Shown here one piece after another: positions 26,633-35,639 of a stretch of DNA of 64,000 nt. The notes under the pieces are model-generated. The model made no database searches. It was given only the letters and a program-made list of their open reading frames with translations, and had not been told where the DNA came from. How positions within the stretch are numbered: position 1 is the stretch's first letter; each line of letters begins with the position of its first letter. The position numbers and the translations under genes were made by a program. The stretch comes from Casimicrobiaceae bacterium (GTDB lineage Bacteria; Pseudomonadota; Gammaproteobacteria; Burkholderiales; Casimicrobiaceae). Location of the stretch: the NCBI GenBank assembly GCA_026646885.1, contig JAPKHK010000007.1:124001-188000 (forward strand), written 5' to 3'.

Positions 26633-26675
26633 TGGCTCTTGGAAGACGACGAGATCGATAACCGCGTCGGGCGAC

Positions 26676-29600
26676 CTACATTCCTGGCTCGCCGAGAAGG
26701 GTTCCACTCGCGGCCGTCGCATTGCCGCTCACCGTGTTGTTACCGCGCGAGCGCAGCGTCGCCGCGCCGCTACCCACCACCAGCCCCACATCGTTGTCTA
26801 CGACGCGCGTTCTTTCCATCACCACGGTGGCGGAGCCGCCATTGGGCGCGGTCGCAATCAACCCATAGCTGTTATGCGAGACGGCGCTGCGCGTGACCTC
26901 CACTTCCGCGGCACAGGTGCCATAGCTCTCGGCGGTGACGCCCCAATCGTTTCCGTCGCGCACGCCGACGACGACGCTATCGACTAGGGTGAGGCGAGTC
27001 GGCGTGGCTGCCGCGGCGCATTCCGTAACCACGCCGCCATAACCGTTACCGAGAAACTTTGAGCGCGCCACCGTCGCTTTCGCGCCGTTGTTGAGGCGCA
27101 GCCCTCCCGCTGGCTGATCGCGCACAAGGCTGTTGAAGATCTGCACCCTCGCCGCGGTGGACACATTGATACCGGAATGCGCGAAGCCGCCGATGACCGA
27201 ATTCTCCATGCTCAACTCGAGGCCATCGGTCATGTGGACGCCGTAATCCGCGCCGGCTCCGACGAGCCGGAGGTTGCGCAAGACCACCTTGACCCCGGCG
27301 GTAGCAATGGTGATTGCAGCGCCGCTCGCTGCGGTCAGCGACACCGCCTGCCCGGGGGCACCGATGAGCGAAAGCGAGCGGCTGAGCGTGACGACGCCAT
27401 AATCGCCGCTGCTCATGGCCAGCACCTCGCCACCGGTGGCCACCACGGGCACGGCAGCGGCGAAACTGCGGCAGGGGGCAGTCACGGCACAGCTCGCCGT
27501 GACATTGCCATCGCTCCCGGTGGCGGCAGACACGAACGCGCGCTGTACCATAGGCCCGGAGGGCGTCACTGAGTTCGATGCCGCCGACTCCGGCCCCCAG
27601 CCCACGCTGTTGTGCGCCGCCACGGTGCACGTGTAGGGCGTTCCATTGGTTAGTCCGGTGACCAAAATGGGGCTCGTCGTCCCGGTCGCGGTGTAGGTGC
27701 CGGGGTTGCAGCTCGCGCGGTAATTGTCGATCGCCGCGCCACCGTCGCTGGCAGGTCCGCTGAAGCTCACACTGGCCGAGGCGTTGCCGGCGCTGGCCGT
27801 GACGGCGGTGGGCGCACCCGGTACCGTCGGCCCGGAAGCACTCACCGTGGTCTTGAACATACCCCGCCCATGAGTCACCGCCACGAGCTGCGTGTTGTCG
27901 TACCAGAAAAGCTCATCGACGCTGACGTTGGCCGGCCCATCGTTGGTCGTCGCCCAAGTGCCGCCGCCGTTCTCGCTGGTGAAAACGCCGACTTCCGTTC
28001 CGGCATAGAGCCAGTTGGGGTTGCTCGGATGGCGCAACACCGAGCGCACCGGGACACTGGGCAAGGCACCATGGATATCGCCCCAATTGCCGCCGCCATT
28101 GGTGGTGCGCCACAGGTTGCTCGATGCGTATCCGCCAAAGGCGACATAAACGAGGTTGTGATCACCCTTGTCGATCAAGAAGCGCAACACCATGCGCGAG
28201 GGCAAACCGGTGACCTGCGTCCAGGTGGGCGAAGCCGTCGTCCCATTGGTGGTGTAGAAGATCATGCCGTTGTTGTGGCCCACCCAAATGACGTTGGAGT
28301 TGCCCTCGGCCACGGCGATGGCACTGATGTAGTAACTCGAACCGCTCCCCGCCGCCGCTTTGCGTATCGCCCAGCCGGGCGTGGCGGCTTTGACGTTGTC
28401 ACTGATCCACAGCGACTTCGCGCCGGCCAGCATGCGGTTGTTGTCGTTGGGATCGAGGATGAAAGGGGCGATGAAGTTTGCCGCCGTAGTGCCTCCGGTG
28501 CCGCAACCCCAGCTCGCATTCTGGTAACCCTCGGTGATTCCGCTGCAGATAATCGAGGCCGAGGATCCGCCATTGGTCGAGCGATGAATGGCGAGATAAA
28601 CGTACTCGCCGTACAGGTAGTTGTCGTCGGCCGAATCTGCGGCTGAATAGCCGCCATCGCCGCCGTAGACAGCGCTCCAGTTAGTGCCCGAACCGCTGTA
28701 TTTGAGGTCACCATTGTCCTGGGTGCCGCCGACGATGCGCCCGCCCGCGGCCGCTTTGCCGGCGCCACCATAAAACTGCGTGACTCCCAGTCCGTTATTG
28801 AGCGCTGTCCAGTCGCTGGTCAAACCCACCGCGGCGATGTCGGAGGCCTTGTACACGCCGCCGTCATTGCCGAAATAGATTGTGCGGTTGCTGCTGCCGT
28901 TGTAGCCTGCCGCGGAAACGATGGTGTGATGATCGGCGTGGGGCGAACTGGGCGCGCTGTACCATTGGCTGATCTTGGTCCAGCTGCCTCCGCTGTTGGT
29001 GGAGCGCCACAGATCGATGCCACCGATGATGAGATGCGTCGCGGTGGTGGGGTCGACCCAAAGCGCGTTGTTGTACCAGCCTTGCCCACCCAAATGATTG
29101 GGCGAGGAAACGTAGGTCCAGTTGGCGCCGCCGTCGCTCGTGGTGTAGAGATAAGCGCAGCTCGAGCACAGTCCCTCGGCGTTGACCAGGGCATAGGCCG
29201 TGTCGCTGGTGCTGGCGGCCCAAGCGACCTCGACGCGTGCCGCGCCGGCAACCACGCTCACGGCGTTGAAGCTGGCACCGGCGTTGCTGCTGTAGAGTAC
29301 TTGACCGTTGTCCCGGCCTACCAGCGCCTTGTTGCCGTCGCCCGGATGAAAACGCACATCCAAAGCCCGCCCCGAGGCCACTTGCGACCAGTTCGCGCCG
29401 CCATCGATGCTGCGATAAGTGCCGCTTCCGGTGGCCGCGAGCAGGATGTTGCCATTGCTCGGATGCACCGCCATGCGGTTGACGTAGTACCACTGACTGC
29501 CGCCCGCGGGGTTGGTGGCGGAAAGTTGATTCCAACTCACGCCGCCGTCGATCGAGCGGAAGATTCCTGCGCCACGCTTGGCGTCGGCATTGTAGAAACC

Positions 29601-30290
29601 TTCACCGGTCGTGGCATAAATAACATTCGAATTGCTAGGGTCCATCACCAGCGAAGTGATGGAGAGGTTACCCATGAAATCATTGACCGGCGCCCAGCTC
29701 GCACCACCATCGCTGCTCACCCAGATGCCACCGCTGACGCTGCCTGCCCAGAGCTTGTTGCTCAGTGTGGGATGAACCAGAATCGCGCGCACGCGGCCGC
29801 CGATGTTGCCCGGTCCGAGCGCCGTCCAACTGGAGGAATTGATACCCGCAAGCTCCAGCGAGCCCGGCGAATCGGCCTGCCGATCGAGCATCGCACGCCG
29901 CTGCGCTATACCCCGAATGAGGCCGTCGGGCCGTACCACACCCCGCTCGTCGGCTTCCTGCATAGCCCGAAAGTTCGCCCATTCACCGGGGTGATCGGGC
30001 TTAGGGCTGTCCAGCCGCGCCAGCGCGCGCTGCAAATAGCGCTCCGGCATGACGCACAAGTCGTGATTGTCGATCGCCTTCTGTCGACGCACGCGCTGCA
30101 ACTGCTCTTCGCTGATCTTGAGCAGCGCCGCCATAGCCAAATCGGAACGTTCTTCTTGCGAAGCGCAGCGGGCGACGTTTCCGGGTACTCCGCTGGCGGC
30201 GATCTCGCGCTTCCCTTCGATCGACGCACACCCAGTCATGACGAGCGCCCAGAGCAGCGCCAGTGCAGCAACGACAGCCTTCCCCCCCAT
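26676..30290 (-). CDS. Lipoprotein with BNR/VPS10-like propeller, FN3 and beta-helix (protein D)
   Basis: This 1204-residue protein begins with a lipobox ending at C21 (WALVMTGC). A helical segment at about 40-140 precedes a large propeller (about 150-815) of repeated Asp-box/BNR units, for example GIFRSIDGGVSWNQL, YRSIDGGANWSQVASG and WRSTNSGGSWTK. One FN3 domain (about 820-912) and the shared beta-helix module (QRAFVSAATGSDGNV, SCAVTAPCRSF) complete it. The final motif SGTLLGEPGM diverges from the SGTLTPLAGM of its paralogues. BNR propellers occur in sialidases, cellulases and sortilin-like proteins; no catalytic set was identified. Cell-surface attachment and glycan or protein binding are inferred. 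Confidence 0.87.
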   Translation of the reverse strand: MGGKAVVAALALLWALVMTGCASIEGKREIAASGVPGNVARCASQEERSDLAMAALLKISEEQLQRVRRQKAIDNHDLCVMPERYLQRALARLDSPKPDHPGEWANFRAMQEADERGVVRPDGLIRGIAQRRAMLDRQADSPGSLELAGINSSSWTALGPGNIGGRVRAILVHPTLSNKLWAGSVSGGIWVSSDGGASWAPVNDFMGNLSITSLVMDPSNSNVIYATTGEGFYNADAKRGAGIFRSIDGGVSWNQLSATNPAGGSQWYYVNRMAVHPSNGNILLAATGSGTYRSIDGGANWSQVASGRALDVRFHPGDGNKALVGRDNGQVLYSSNAGASFNAVSVVAGAARVEVAWAASTSDTAYALVNAEGLCSSCAYLYTTSDGGANWTYVSSPNHLGGQGWYNNALWVDPTTATHLIIGGIDLWRSTNSGGSWTKISQWYSAPSSPHADHHTIVSAAGYNGSSNRTIYFGNDGGVYKASDIAAVGLTSDWTALNNGLGVTQFYGGAGKAAAGGRIVGGTQDNGDLKYSGSGTNWSAVYGGDGGYSAADSADDNYLYGEYVYLAIHRSTNGGSSASIICSGITEGYQNASWGCGTGGTTAANFIAPFILDPNDNNRMLAGAKSLWISDNVKAATPGWAIRKAAAGSGSSYYISAIAVAEGNSNVIWVGHNNGMIFYTTNGTTASPTWTQVTGLPSRMVLRFLIDKGDHNLVYVAFGGYASSNLWRTTNGGGNWGDIHGALPSVPVRSVLRHPSNPNWLYAGTEVGVFTSENGGGTWATTNDGPANVSVDELFWYDNTQLVAVTHGRGMFKTTVSASGPTVPGAPTAVTASAGNASASVSFSGPASDGGAAIDNYRASCNPGTYTATGTTSPILVTGLTNGTPYTCTVAAHNSVGWGPESAASNSVTPSGPMVQRAFVSAATGSDGNVTASCAVTAPCRSFAAAVPVVATGGEVLAMSSGDYGVVTLSRSLSLIGAPGQAVSLTAASGAAITIATAGVKVVLRNLRLVGAGADYGVHMTDGLELSMENSVIGGFAHSGINVSTAARVQIFNSLVRDQPAGGLRLNNGAKATVARSKFLGNGYGGVVTECAAAATPTRLTLVDSVVVGVRDGNDWGVTAESYGTCAAEVEVTRSAVSHNSYGLIATAPNGGSATVVMERTRVVDNDVGLVVGSGAATLRSRGNNTVSGNATAASGTLLGEPGM

Positions 30291-30343
30291 TCCCTACCCC
30301 CCCAAACACTGCGAAGTTTTCGCGCCTCCCGGCGCGCTGCCCC

Positions 30344-30922
30344 TCAATCCACGAGCTGACGGATGTCGCTCGCAAACGCCTCCGCCCCCATGCCGTGCGA
30401 CGCATAGAGGCGCAGCTTGCCCTTAGTGTCGAAGATGAAGCTGCCGGTGGAATGATTGACGGTGTAGGCTTCCGGTGTTGCTCCCGGAACCTTTTCGTAA
30501 AACACCTTGAATTCGGTGGCGGTCTTGCGGGTACTTTCTGGATCGCCGCGCAGCGCCAAGAAGCTCGGGTGGAACGCGGTGACATAGCGGCCCAACATAT
30601 CGGGCACGTCCCGCTCAGGGTCAACGGTGACGAAGAGCACCTGCACCTTTTCGGCCTTGGGGCCAAGGAGCTGCATGGCTCCTGCCAGATCGGCCAAGGC
30701 CGTCGGACAGACATCCGGGCAATGGGTGTAACCAAAAAAAATCACCACCACCTTGCCCTTGAAGTCCGCCAGTGTCCGGGCTCTCCCAGTGTGGTCCGGA
30801 AGCGCCAGCTGGCTGCCATACTCCAGACCGGTGATGTCCCGAGACTTGAAACTAGCCGGCTTGGAACACGCGGCTAAGATCAGCGCGCACGCGCAGAAAA
30901 GCAACAAAAACAGTTGGCGCAT
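30344..30922 (-). CDS. SCO1/SenC-family lipoprotein (copper chaperone)
   Basis: This 192-residue lipoprotein has a lipobox (ALILAAC, Cys19) and a SCO thioredoxin fold with CxxxC (THCPDVCPTALADLA), VTVDPERDVPDMLGRYV and the later His of YTVNHSTGSFIFD. SCO proteins mature the CuA centre. It follows ctaB by eight bases, consistent with a cytochrome oxidase assembly operon. ATG 30922 is supported by the signal sequence, with a GGAGGG-like site partly formed by ctaB codons. It differs from the membrane-anchored SCO at 18056, so the two may serve different oxidases. Confidence 0.93.
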   Translation of the reverse strand: MRQLFLLLFCACALILAACSKPASFKSRDITGLEYGSQLALPDHTGRARTLADFKGKVVVIFFGYTHCPDVCPTALADLAGAMQLLGPKAEKVQVLFVTVDPERDVPDMLGRYVTAFHPSFLALRGDPESTRKTATEFKVFYEKVPGATPEAYTVNHSTGSFIFDTKGKLRLYASHGMGAEAFASDIRQLVD

Positions 30923-30930
30923 GCGGAGGG

Positions 30931-31809
30931 CTACCAGTAATGATCGATCAACAGGATGCTGAAAAGCGCGGAAAGATAGAAGACCGAATAGCGAAAAGAC
31001 TTTCTCGCCAGTTCGTCGCTGTAGCTCCGATGCAAGCGCCAGGCATAGGCTATGAACACCAGGCCCAGAGCGAGGGCGCCGATAAAATAGATCCAGCCGC
31101 TCATACCGGTGGCGAAAGGCAATAGCGTCACCGCCACCATCACCAGGGTGTAGATCAGAATCTGCCGCCGTGTGTACTCCGGTCCGTGCGTGACCGGCAG
31201 CATAGGCAAGCCGGCCCGCGCGTATTCCTCGGTGCGATAGAGCGCGAGCGACCAGAAGTGTGGCGGCGTCCACACGAAGATGATGAGAAAGAGCACCAGG
31301 GCATTGTGATCCACACCGTTGGTCACTGCCGCCCAGCCCAGCACCGGCGGCATGGCGCCGGACGCACCACCGATCACGATGTTCTGCGGCGTGGCCGGCT
31401 TGAGCAGCAGGGTGTACACCACCGCGTATCCTAGGAAGGTGCAGAGGGTGAGCCACATGGTGAGCGGGTTCACGTACGCCCAGAGCACATACAACCCGAC
31501 ACCCAGCACGGCCAGCGCGAACCAGAAAGCCTGGGTGGGCGCCAAATCGCCTCGGGCCAAGGGGCGGGCACGGGTGCGCGCCATGACGGCGTCGATTCTC
31601 TGCTCGATCAGGCAGTTGATGGCAGCCGCCGCCCCAGCCACCAGGGCGATGCCGAGCGTGCCAAAAACGATGGTTCCCGCGGGAACCGCGCCGGGCACCG
31701 CGAGAAACATGCCAATCACCGCGGTAAAGACGATCAGCGATACCACGCGCGGCTTGGTCAGTTCGTAAAATCTCTGCAGGCGGCCGACGCGGTGTGTCAG
31801 CGTATTCAT
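30931..31809 (-). CDS. ctaB: Protohaem IX farnesyltransferase (haem O synthase)
   Basis: CtaB transfers farnesyl diphosphate to haem B, giving haem O for oxidase assembly. The 292-residue polytopic UbiA-family protein has the donor-binding region [23 protein letters not shown] and the second motif [27 protein letters not shown] 31809 ([25 protein letters not shown]) is the classical start. The gene lies between a COX2-like small protein and a SCO lipoprotein, on the same strand as the biotin operon. Haem A synthase (ctaA) was not found in this window, so haem O or haem A content of the partner oxidase is undecided. Confidence 0.96.
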   Translation of the reverse strand: MNTLTHRVGRLQRFYELTKPRVVSLIVFTAVIGMFLAVPGAVPAGTIVFGTLGIALVAGAAAAINCLIEQRIDAVMARTRARPLARGDLAPTQAFWFALAVLGVGLYVLWAYVNPLTMWLTLCTFLGYAVVYTLLLKPATPQNIVIGGASGAMPPVLGWAAVTNGVDHNALVLFLIIFVWTPPHFWSLALYRTEEYARAGLPMLPVTHGPEYTRRQILIYTLVMVAVTLLPFATGMSGWIYFIGALALGLVFIAYAWRLHRSYSDELARKSFRYSVFYLSALFSILLIDHYW

Positions 31810-31858
31810 ATGTTTTCCCCGGTGGACGCAGTATTTTACTATGCGTGCACGGTCTAGA

Positions 31859-32149
31859 TCAGCCGAATATCGCCTGCGCCGCCGGCCACGCCAGGGCAAA
31901 GAGGATAAGAAAGGGAATCAAGGTCCAGGTCAGCTCGACCATCAGGCTGGAATGAAAGTGCTTGGCTTGTGCATGCGCCCGCCGATGGCGCACCACCCCC
32001 AAGACCACTGTAAAAAGCCCCGCCACCAGCACTGCCGCCACGACCGCGCCCACTCCCTGCCGAAAGTCGTCCACCGCGGCTTGGGCAGGCACGGGCCAAA
32101 AAGGCCCAGCGGCCAACAAGAAAGAACCGCCCAGTATCTTCACCGTCAC
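31859..32149 (-). CDS. Small COX2-like two-helix membrane protein without CuA domain
   Basis: This 96-residue protein has a signal-like start and two helices. The second ([25 protein letters not shown]) closely matches the N-terminal membrane region of oxidase subunit II, but nothing of the cupredoxin CuA domain follows. The GTG at 32149 overlaps the bioD stop, arguing for translational coupling. The fully formed stop and intact frame suggest a genuine small protein rather than debris. It could be an assembly or accessory subunit made with CtaB and SCO; the role is inference. A second in-frame GTG six bases later is an alternative start. Confidence 0.7.
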   Translation of the reverse strand: MTVKILGGSFLLAAGPFWPVPAQAAVDDFRQGVGAVVAAVLVAGLFTVVLGVVRHRRAHAQAKHFHSSLMVELTWTLIPFLILFALAWPAAQAIFG

Positions 32150-32835
32150 ATCACCCCCATCGCGTTCCGCAGGCTTCGCCACAGCGAGTCGCCCGGGTCA
32201 GGACACTCCGTCGCTCCCGCCGGCTGCCATGCAAAAGAAGCCAGCATGGGCCCGGGCAAATGGTCGAGAAGATAACGCACATTGGCTTCACGTTCGACCA
32301 TATCCGGATCAATGGCATTGGCAATCCAGCCGGCAAAGCGCAGTCGCCGCGCCACCACCGCCTCGGCGGTCAAGCGCGCATGATTGAGGCAGCCCAGCCG
32401 CAAGCCTACCACCAGCACGACCGGCAAGGCCAAGGCTTGTGCGAAGTCGAGGAGGTCGCTGCGCTCGCCGAGGGGTGCCAGAGCGCCACCCGCGCCTTCG
32501 ACCACCACCCAGTCGGCGCGCCCAGCCAATGCCTGGTAGGCCTCGATCAAGCGTTTCAGCTCAATCGTGATACCGTCCCGCGCCGCCGCCACGTGCGGGG
32601 CTACCGCTGCGGCAAACATGTAGGGACAGCGCGCCTGCCGGGGTGCGGCGACGTTGCTCGCTTGCGCCAACGCCAGCACATCCTCGTTGTCCGCTACGCC
32701 GGGGGAAAGACCCGCCGCAACCGGCTTCATGCCGAGCACCCGCTGCCCGTCGCGGGCCATGGCCGCAATCAGAGCGGCAGCGACACGGGTCTTGCCCACA
32801 CCGGTGTCGGTGCCGGTGACGAATACGCCAGGCAT
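32146..32835 (-). CDS. bioD: Dethiobiotin synthetase
   Basis: BioD closes the ureido ring of biotin using CO2 and ATP. The 229-residue P-loop protein has FVTGTDTGVGKTRVAAALIA at its start, a K-x3 pocket (VLGMKPVAAGL), and DWVVVEGAGGALAPLGE. The ATG overlaps the bioC stop by one base. It is the last biotin gene of the operon; the following genes concern oxidase assembly. No bioA was found in the window. Confidence 0.95.
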   Translation of the reverse strand: MPGVFVTGTDTGVGKTRVAAALIAAMARDGQRVLGMKPVAAGLSPGVADNEDVLALAQASNVAAPRQARCPYMFAAAVAPHVAAARDGITIELKRLIEAYQALAGRADWVVVEGAGGALAPLGERSDLLDFAQALALPVVLVVGLRLGCLNHARLTAEAVVARRLRFAGWIANAIDPDMVEREANVRYLLDHLPGPMLASFAWQPAGATECPDPGDSLWRSLRNAMGVM

Positions 32836-33731
32836 CAGGCGGTTCTCGGCTTGTCTTGGAAGCGCACGATCGCGCGCCCATCAGCGAGCTGGCGCGGCTC
32901 CGGCTTCCAGGCGTGGCCATAGACCACTTCGTAGGTCGCCGGCAGCTTGCCACTGCGGCGGAAACACTCCAGTTGCGCGCACAGCGCCGCCCAACGACCT
33001 CGCCCAAAGAGGCCGCGCGGGCGCCCCTGGGTGGCGTTGTGGGCGCCGACGGCCTTGAGATCGACCATCATGTCGCGCGCGCTTTCGTAAGTCAGGGTAA
33101 AGATCTCGCGATCCATCACCGGATCGGCGAAACCCGCTTCCACCAAAAGATCGCCGATGTCGTGCAAATCGATGAAGCGGTTGGTATGGGTGAAACCATC
33201 CACGGCAGCGAATGCCTGGCGCAGCTCTCGCAGCGTGTCGGGGCCGAAACTGCTGAAGGTCAGAAGCCCGCCCACTTCGAGCACGCGCAGCATCTCCGAG
33301 AAAACCCGCGGCAGATCGTCGCACCATTGCAGGGTCGCATTGCTGAAGATCAAGCCCTGGCTCCCAGCCGCCAGCGGCAAAGCGCGCAAGTCGGCGCAGA
33401 GATAAGCCTTCCGCGAGCCGAAGAAGCGTGCGGCGATTCTCTCCAGTCCACTTTGCCTCGTCCGCGCCTCACGCAGCATGGCCGGAGCGATATCAAGCGC
33501 GACGAGCCGCGCTTCGGGAAAGCGTTCGCCCAACCCGGGCAAGGCGTAGCCCGTGCCCGCACCCGCATCGAGCACCGACCGAGGCTGGAGCTTGACATAG
33601 GCCAGGCGCTCCAGGAGCCGTTGCGCCAGCGTCTGTTGCAATACCGCAGCGGCGTCGTAAGTGGGTGCCGCGCGCTCGAAAGCACGCCGCAGAGCCGCTC
33701 GGTCGAGCCGCTCGGGCTCAGGGATGCTCAC
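32835..33731 (-). CDS. bioC: Malonyl-ACP O-methyltransferase
   Basis: BioC methylates malonyl-ACP to disguise it as a fatty-acid primer for pimelate synthesis. This 298-residue SAM methyltransferase shows RRAFERAAPTYDAAAVLQ at the N-terminus, SAM motif VLDAGAGTGYALPGL, and FSNATLQWCDDLPRVFSEMLRVLEVGG, all typical. GTG 33731 starts within the final bases of bioH (14-base overlap); longer frames upstream would read into bioH. A C-terminal extension of about 20 residues (AWKPEPRQLADGRAIVRF) is also seen in other beta-type BioC proteins. Confidence 0.92.
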   Translation of the reverse strand: MSIPEPERLDRAALRRAFERAAPTYDAAAVLQQTLAQRLLERLAYVKLQPRSVLDAGAGTGYALPGLGERFPEARLVALDIAPAMLREARTRQSGLERIAARFFGSRKAYLCADLRALPLAAGSQGLIFSNATLQWCDDLPRVFSEMLRVLEVGGLLTFSSFGPDTLRELRQAFAAVDGFTHTNRFIDLHDIGDLLVEAGFADPVMDREIFTLTYESARDMMVDLKAVGAHNATQGRPRGLFGRGRWAALCAQLECFRRSGKLPATYEVVYGHAWKPEPRQLADGRAIVRFQDKPRTA

Positions 33732-34497
33732 GGAAAAACTCCGACAGCGCGGCCAGAAACTCCCCGCCATGCGAGAGCTGCGGCGCGTGCGCCGCGCCGC
33801 GAATGTGCGCGAGTCGCCCTTGCGGCAGCGCCGCGGCAAGCCACTCGCTCGCGCCCAGGAGGGTGAGCGTGTCACGGTCCCCGCCGATCACCAGCGCCGG
33901 CTGCGCGATTCTAGTCACTTCGCGGCGCAGATCGGTTTCGCGCAACATTGCCAGGCCGTCTTCCAGCACGGCGCGCGCCGGTTCGCCTCGCGCCGCGAAC
34001 TGCTGGCGCAGCCGCTGCAGCACTGAACGTCCGTCTTCGGCGCTGAGTACTTGCAGGCTGAGAAAACGCTGCACGCTGCGCTGGTAGTCATCTCTGAGGT
34101 CGCGGGCAAAGCTTGCCAGCGTTGCGTCAACCATGGCCCAGGGCCAGTCATCCGCGATCAGAAAGCGCGGCGTGGTGGCAAGCAACACGAGGCGCCGCAC
34201 GCGCTTGGGTGCGTTGAGCGCCCAGGCTTGCGCCAGCATGCCGCCCAAGGACCAGCCCAGCACGGTAAGCGGCTCCTTGATTTGGGCAAGGCTGCGCTCC
34301 AAGGCGTCGAGCATGTCTTCGGTACGCAGCGCGGCGACGCCGCGGCTGTGTCCATGACCGGGTAGATCGACGCAATAAACGCGATGCCTTTGCGCCAACT
34401 GCGGCAGTAGGCCGCTCCAGTAGCCCGAATGCATGGCCCAGCCATGCAGCATCACCAAGGGCGGGCCGGCGCCGACCGCTTCGACATGCAGCTTCAC
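33718..34497 (-). CDS. bioH: Pimeloyl-ACP methyl ester esterase
   Basis: BioH hydrolyses pimeloyl-ACP methyl ester to end the BioC-primed synthesis. The 259-residue alpha/beta hydrolase has the oxyanion region VMLHGWAMHSGYW, nucleophile elbow GWSLGG, acid Asp near IGGDRDTL and catalytic His in GAAHAPQLSH. Its ATG overlaps the bioF stop by four bases, and its 3' end overlaps bioC. The bioF-H-C-D order is a typical betaproteobacterial arrangement. Confidence 0.93.
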   Translation of the reverse strand: MKLHVEAVGAGPPLVMLHGWAMHSGYWSGLLPQLAQRHRVYCVDLPGHGHSRGVAALRTEDMLDALERSLAQIKEPLTVLGWSLGGMLAQAWALNAPKRVRRLVLLATTPRFLIADDWPWAMVDATLASFARDLRDDYQRSVQRFLSLQVLSAEDGRSVLQRLRQQFAARGEPARAVLEDGLAMLRETDLRREVTRIAQPALVIGGDRDTLTLLGASEWLAAALPQGRLAHIRGAAHAPQLSHGGEFLAALSEFFREHP

Positions 34498-35639
34498 AAG
34501 GCACGCAAGGCATCGATCAAGGCGCTCACCTCCGCCTCGCTGTGCGCCGCCGACAAGCTTACGCGCAAGCGCGCCGTTCCGGGCGGCACGCTCGGCGGCC
34601 GAATCGCCGGCACCCAGAAGCCGCGCTCCCAGAGCGCGCGAGAAGCCCCCAGCGCAGCCTCGTTGTCGCCGAGCAATAGCGGCTGGATCGGCGTCTGCGA
34701 AGGCAAGAGCTGCCAGCGCGTGCCAACAAGCCCGGCGCGAAAGCGCTGGATATGCGCGAAGAGCCGCGCGCGGCGCTCGGGCTCGGCGCGCAGAACGGCG
34801 AGGCTTTCCCGCACGGCCACGGCGAGCGAAGCCGGCGCGGCGGTCGTGAACACATAGCTGCGCGCTTTCTGCAGCAGTGTTTCGATGACCACCGCTGAAC
34901 CCGCGGCAAAGGCGCCGAATACCCCTGCCGCCTTGCCCAGGGTGCCCATATAGACGAGCCGCGGCGAAGCAAGGCCCAGTTCCGCAAGCGTGCCTCGCCC
35001 CTCACCGAGCACGCCGAAGCCATGCGCGTCGTCCACCACTAGCAAGGCGTCGTGTCGCTCCGCCAGATCCAAGAGCGCGGCGAGAGGAGCAAGGTCGCCA
35101 TCCATACTGAAGACCGCGTCGGTGGCGATGATCTTCCGGCGCGCCGAGGATGCTTGCAGGCGCGCGGCCAGATCGGCGGCTTCCTGGTGAGCATAGCGCA
35201 CGAATTCGGCACCCGCGAGCCGCGCGCCATCGTATAGACAAGCATGGTTGAGGCGATCACCGAAAACCGCGTCGCCCCGCCCGGCCAGGGCGGGAATGAT
35301 GCCGATATTGGCCATGTAGCCGGTAGAAAAAGCCAGCGCCCGCGGCATACCGACCCAAGCGGCGAGCGCTTGCTCCGTGGTCTCGTGCGCCGCGGTATGC
35401 CCAGTGAGCAGATGCGAGGCTCCAGCACCCACGCCCCATGCCGCAGCGCCCTGCTGCAGGGCGGCGACGAGCCGCGGATGCTGAGCCAGGCCGAGATAAT
35501 CGTTGCCGCCGAAAGTAATCAGCTCCCGGCCCTCCACTCGCGCCCGCGCGCCGGCAGACTGTTCGACGATGCGGCGCTGGCGCAAGAGCCCGGCCGCTTG
35601 GCGCGCCACGAGGTCGCTGGCCAGCTCGTCTAGCAGCAC
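34494..35639 (-). CDS. bioF: 8-amino-7-oxononanoate synthase
   Basis: BioF condenses pimeloyl-ACP with L-alanine. The 381-residue fold-type I PLP enzyme has [47 protein letters not shown] and the PLP Lys in [14 protein letters not shown] 35639 is inside the bioB 3' end (10-base overlap), giving a standard length; the longer frame lacks a family-like start. The operon position immediately after bioB is typical. Confidence 0.95.
   Translation of the reverse strand: MLLDELASDLVARQAAGLLRQRRIVEQSAGARARVEGRELITFGGNDYLGLAQHPRLVAALQQGAAAWGVGAGASHLLTGHTAAHETTEQALAAWVGMPRALAFSTGYMANIGIIPALAGRGDAVFGDRLNHACLYDGARLAGAEFVRYAHQEAADLAARLQASSARRKIIATDAVFSMDGDLAPLAALLDLAERHDALLVVDDAHGFGVLGEGRGTLAELGLASPRLVYMGTLGKAAGVFGAFAAGSAVVIETLLQKARSYVFTTAAPASLAVAVRESLAVLRAEPERRARLFAHIQRFRAGLVGTRWQLLPSQTPIQPLLLGDNEAALGASRALWERGFWVPAIRPPSVPPGTARLRVSLSAAHSEAEVSALIDALRAL

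Noticed and set aside
28926-30359. 477-codon plus-strand reading across the propeller gene
   Set aside because: Antisense to protein D with no motif.
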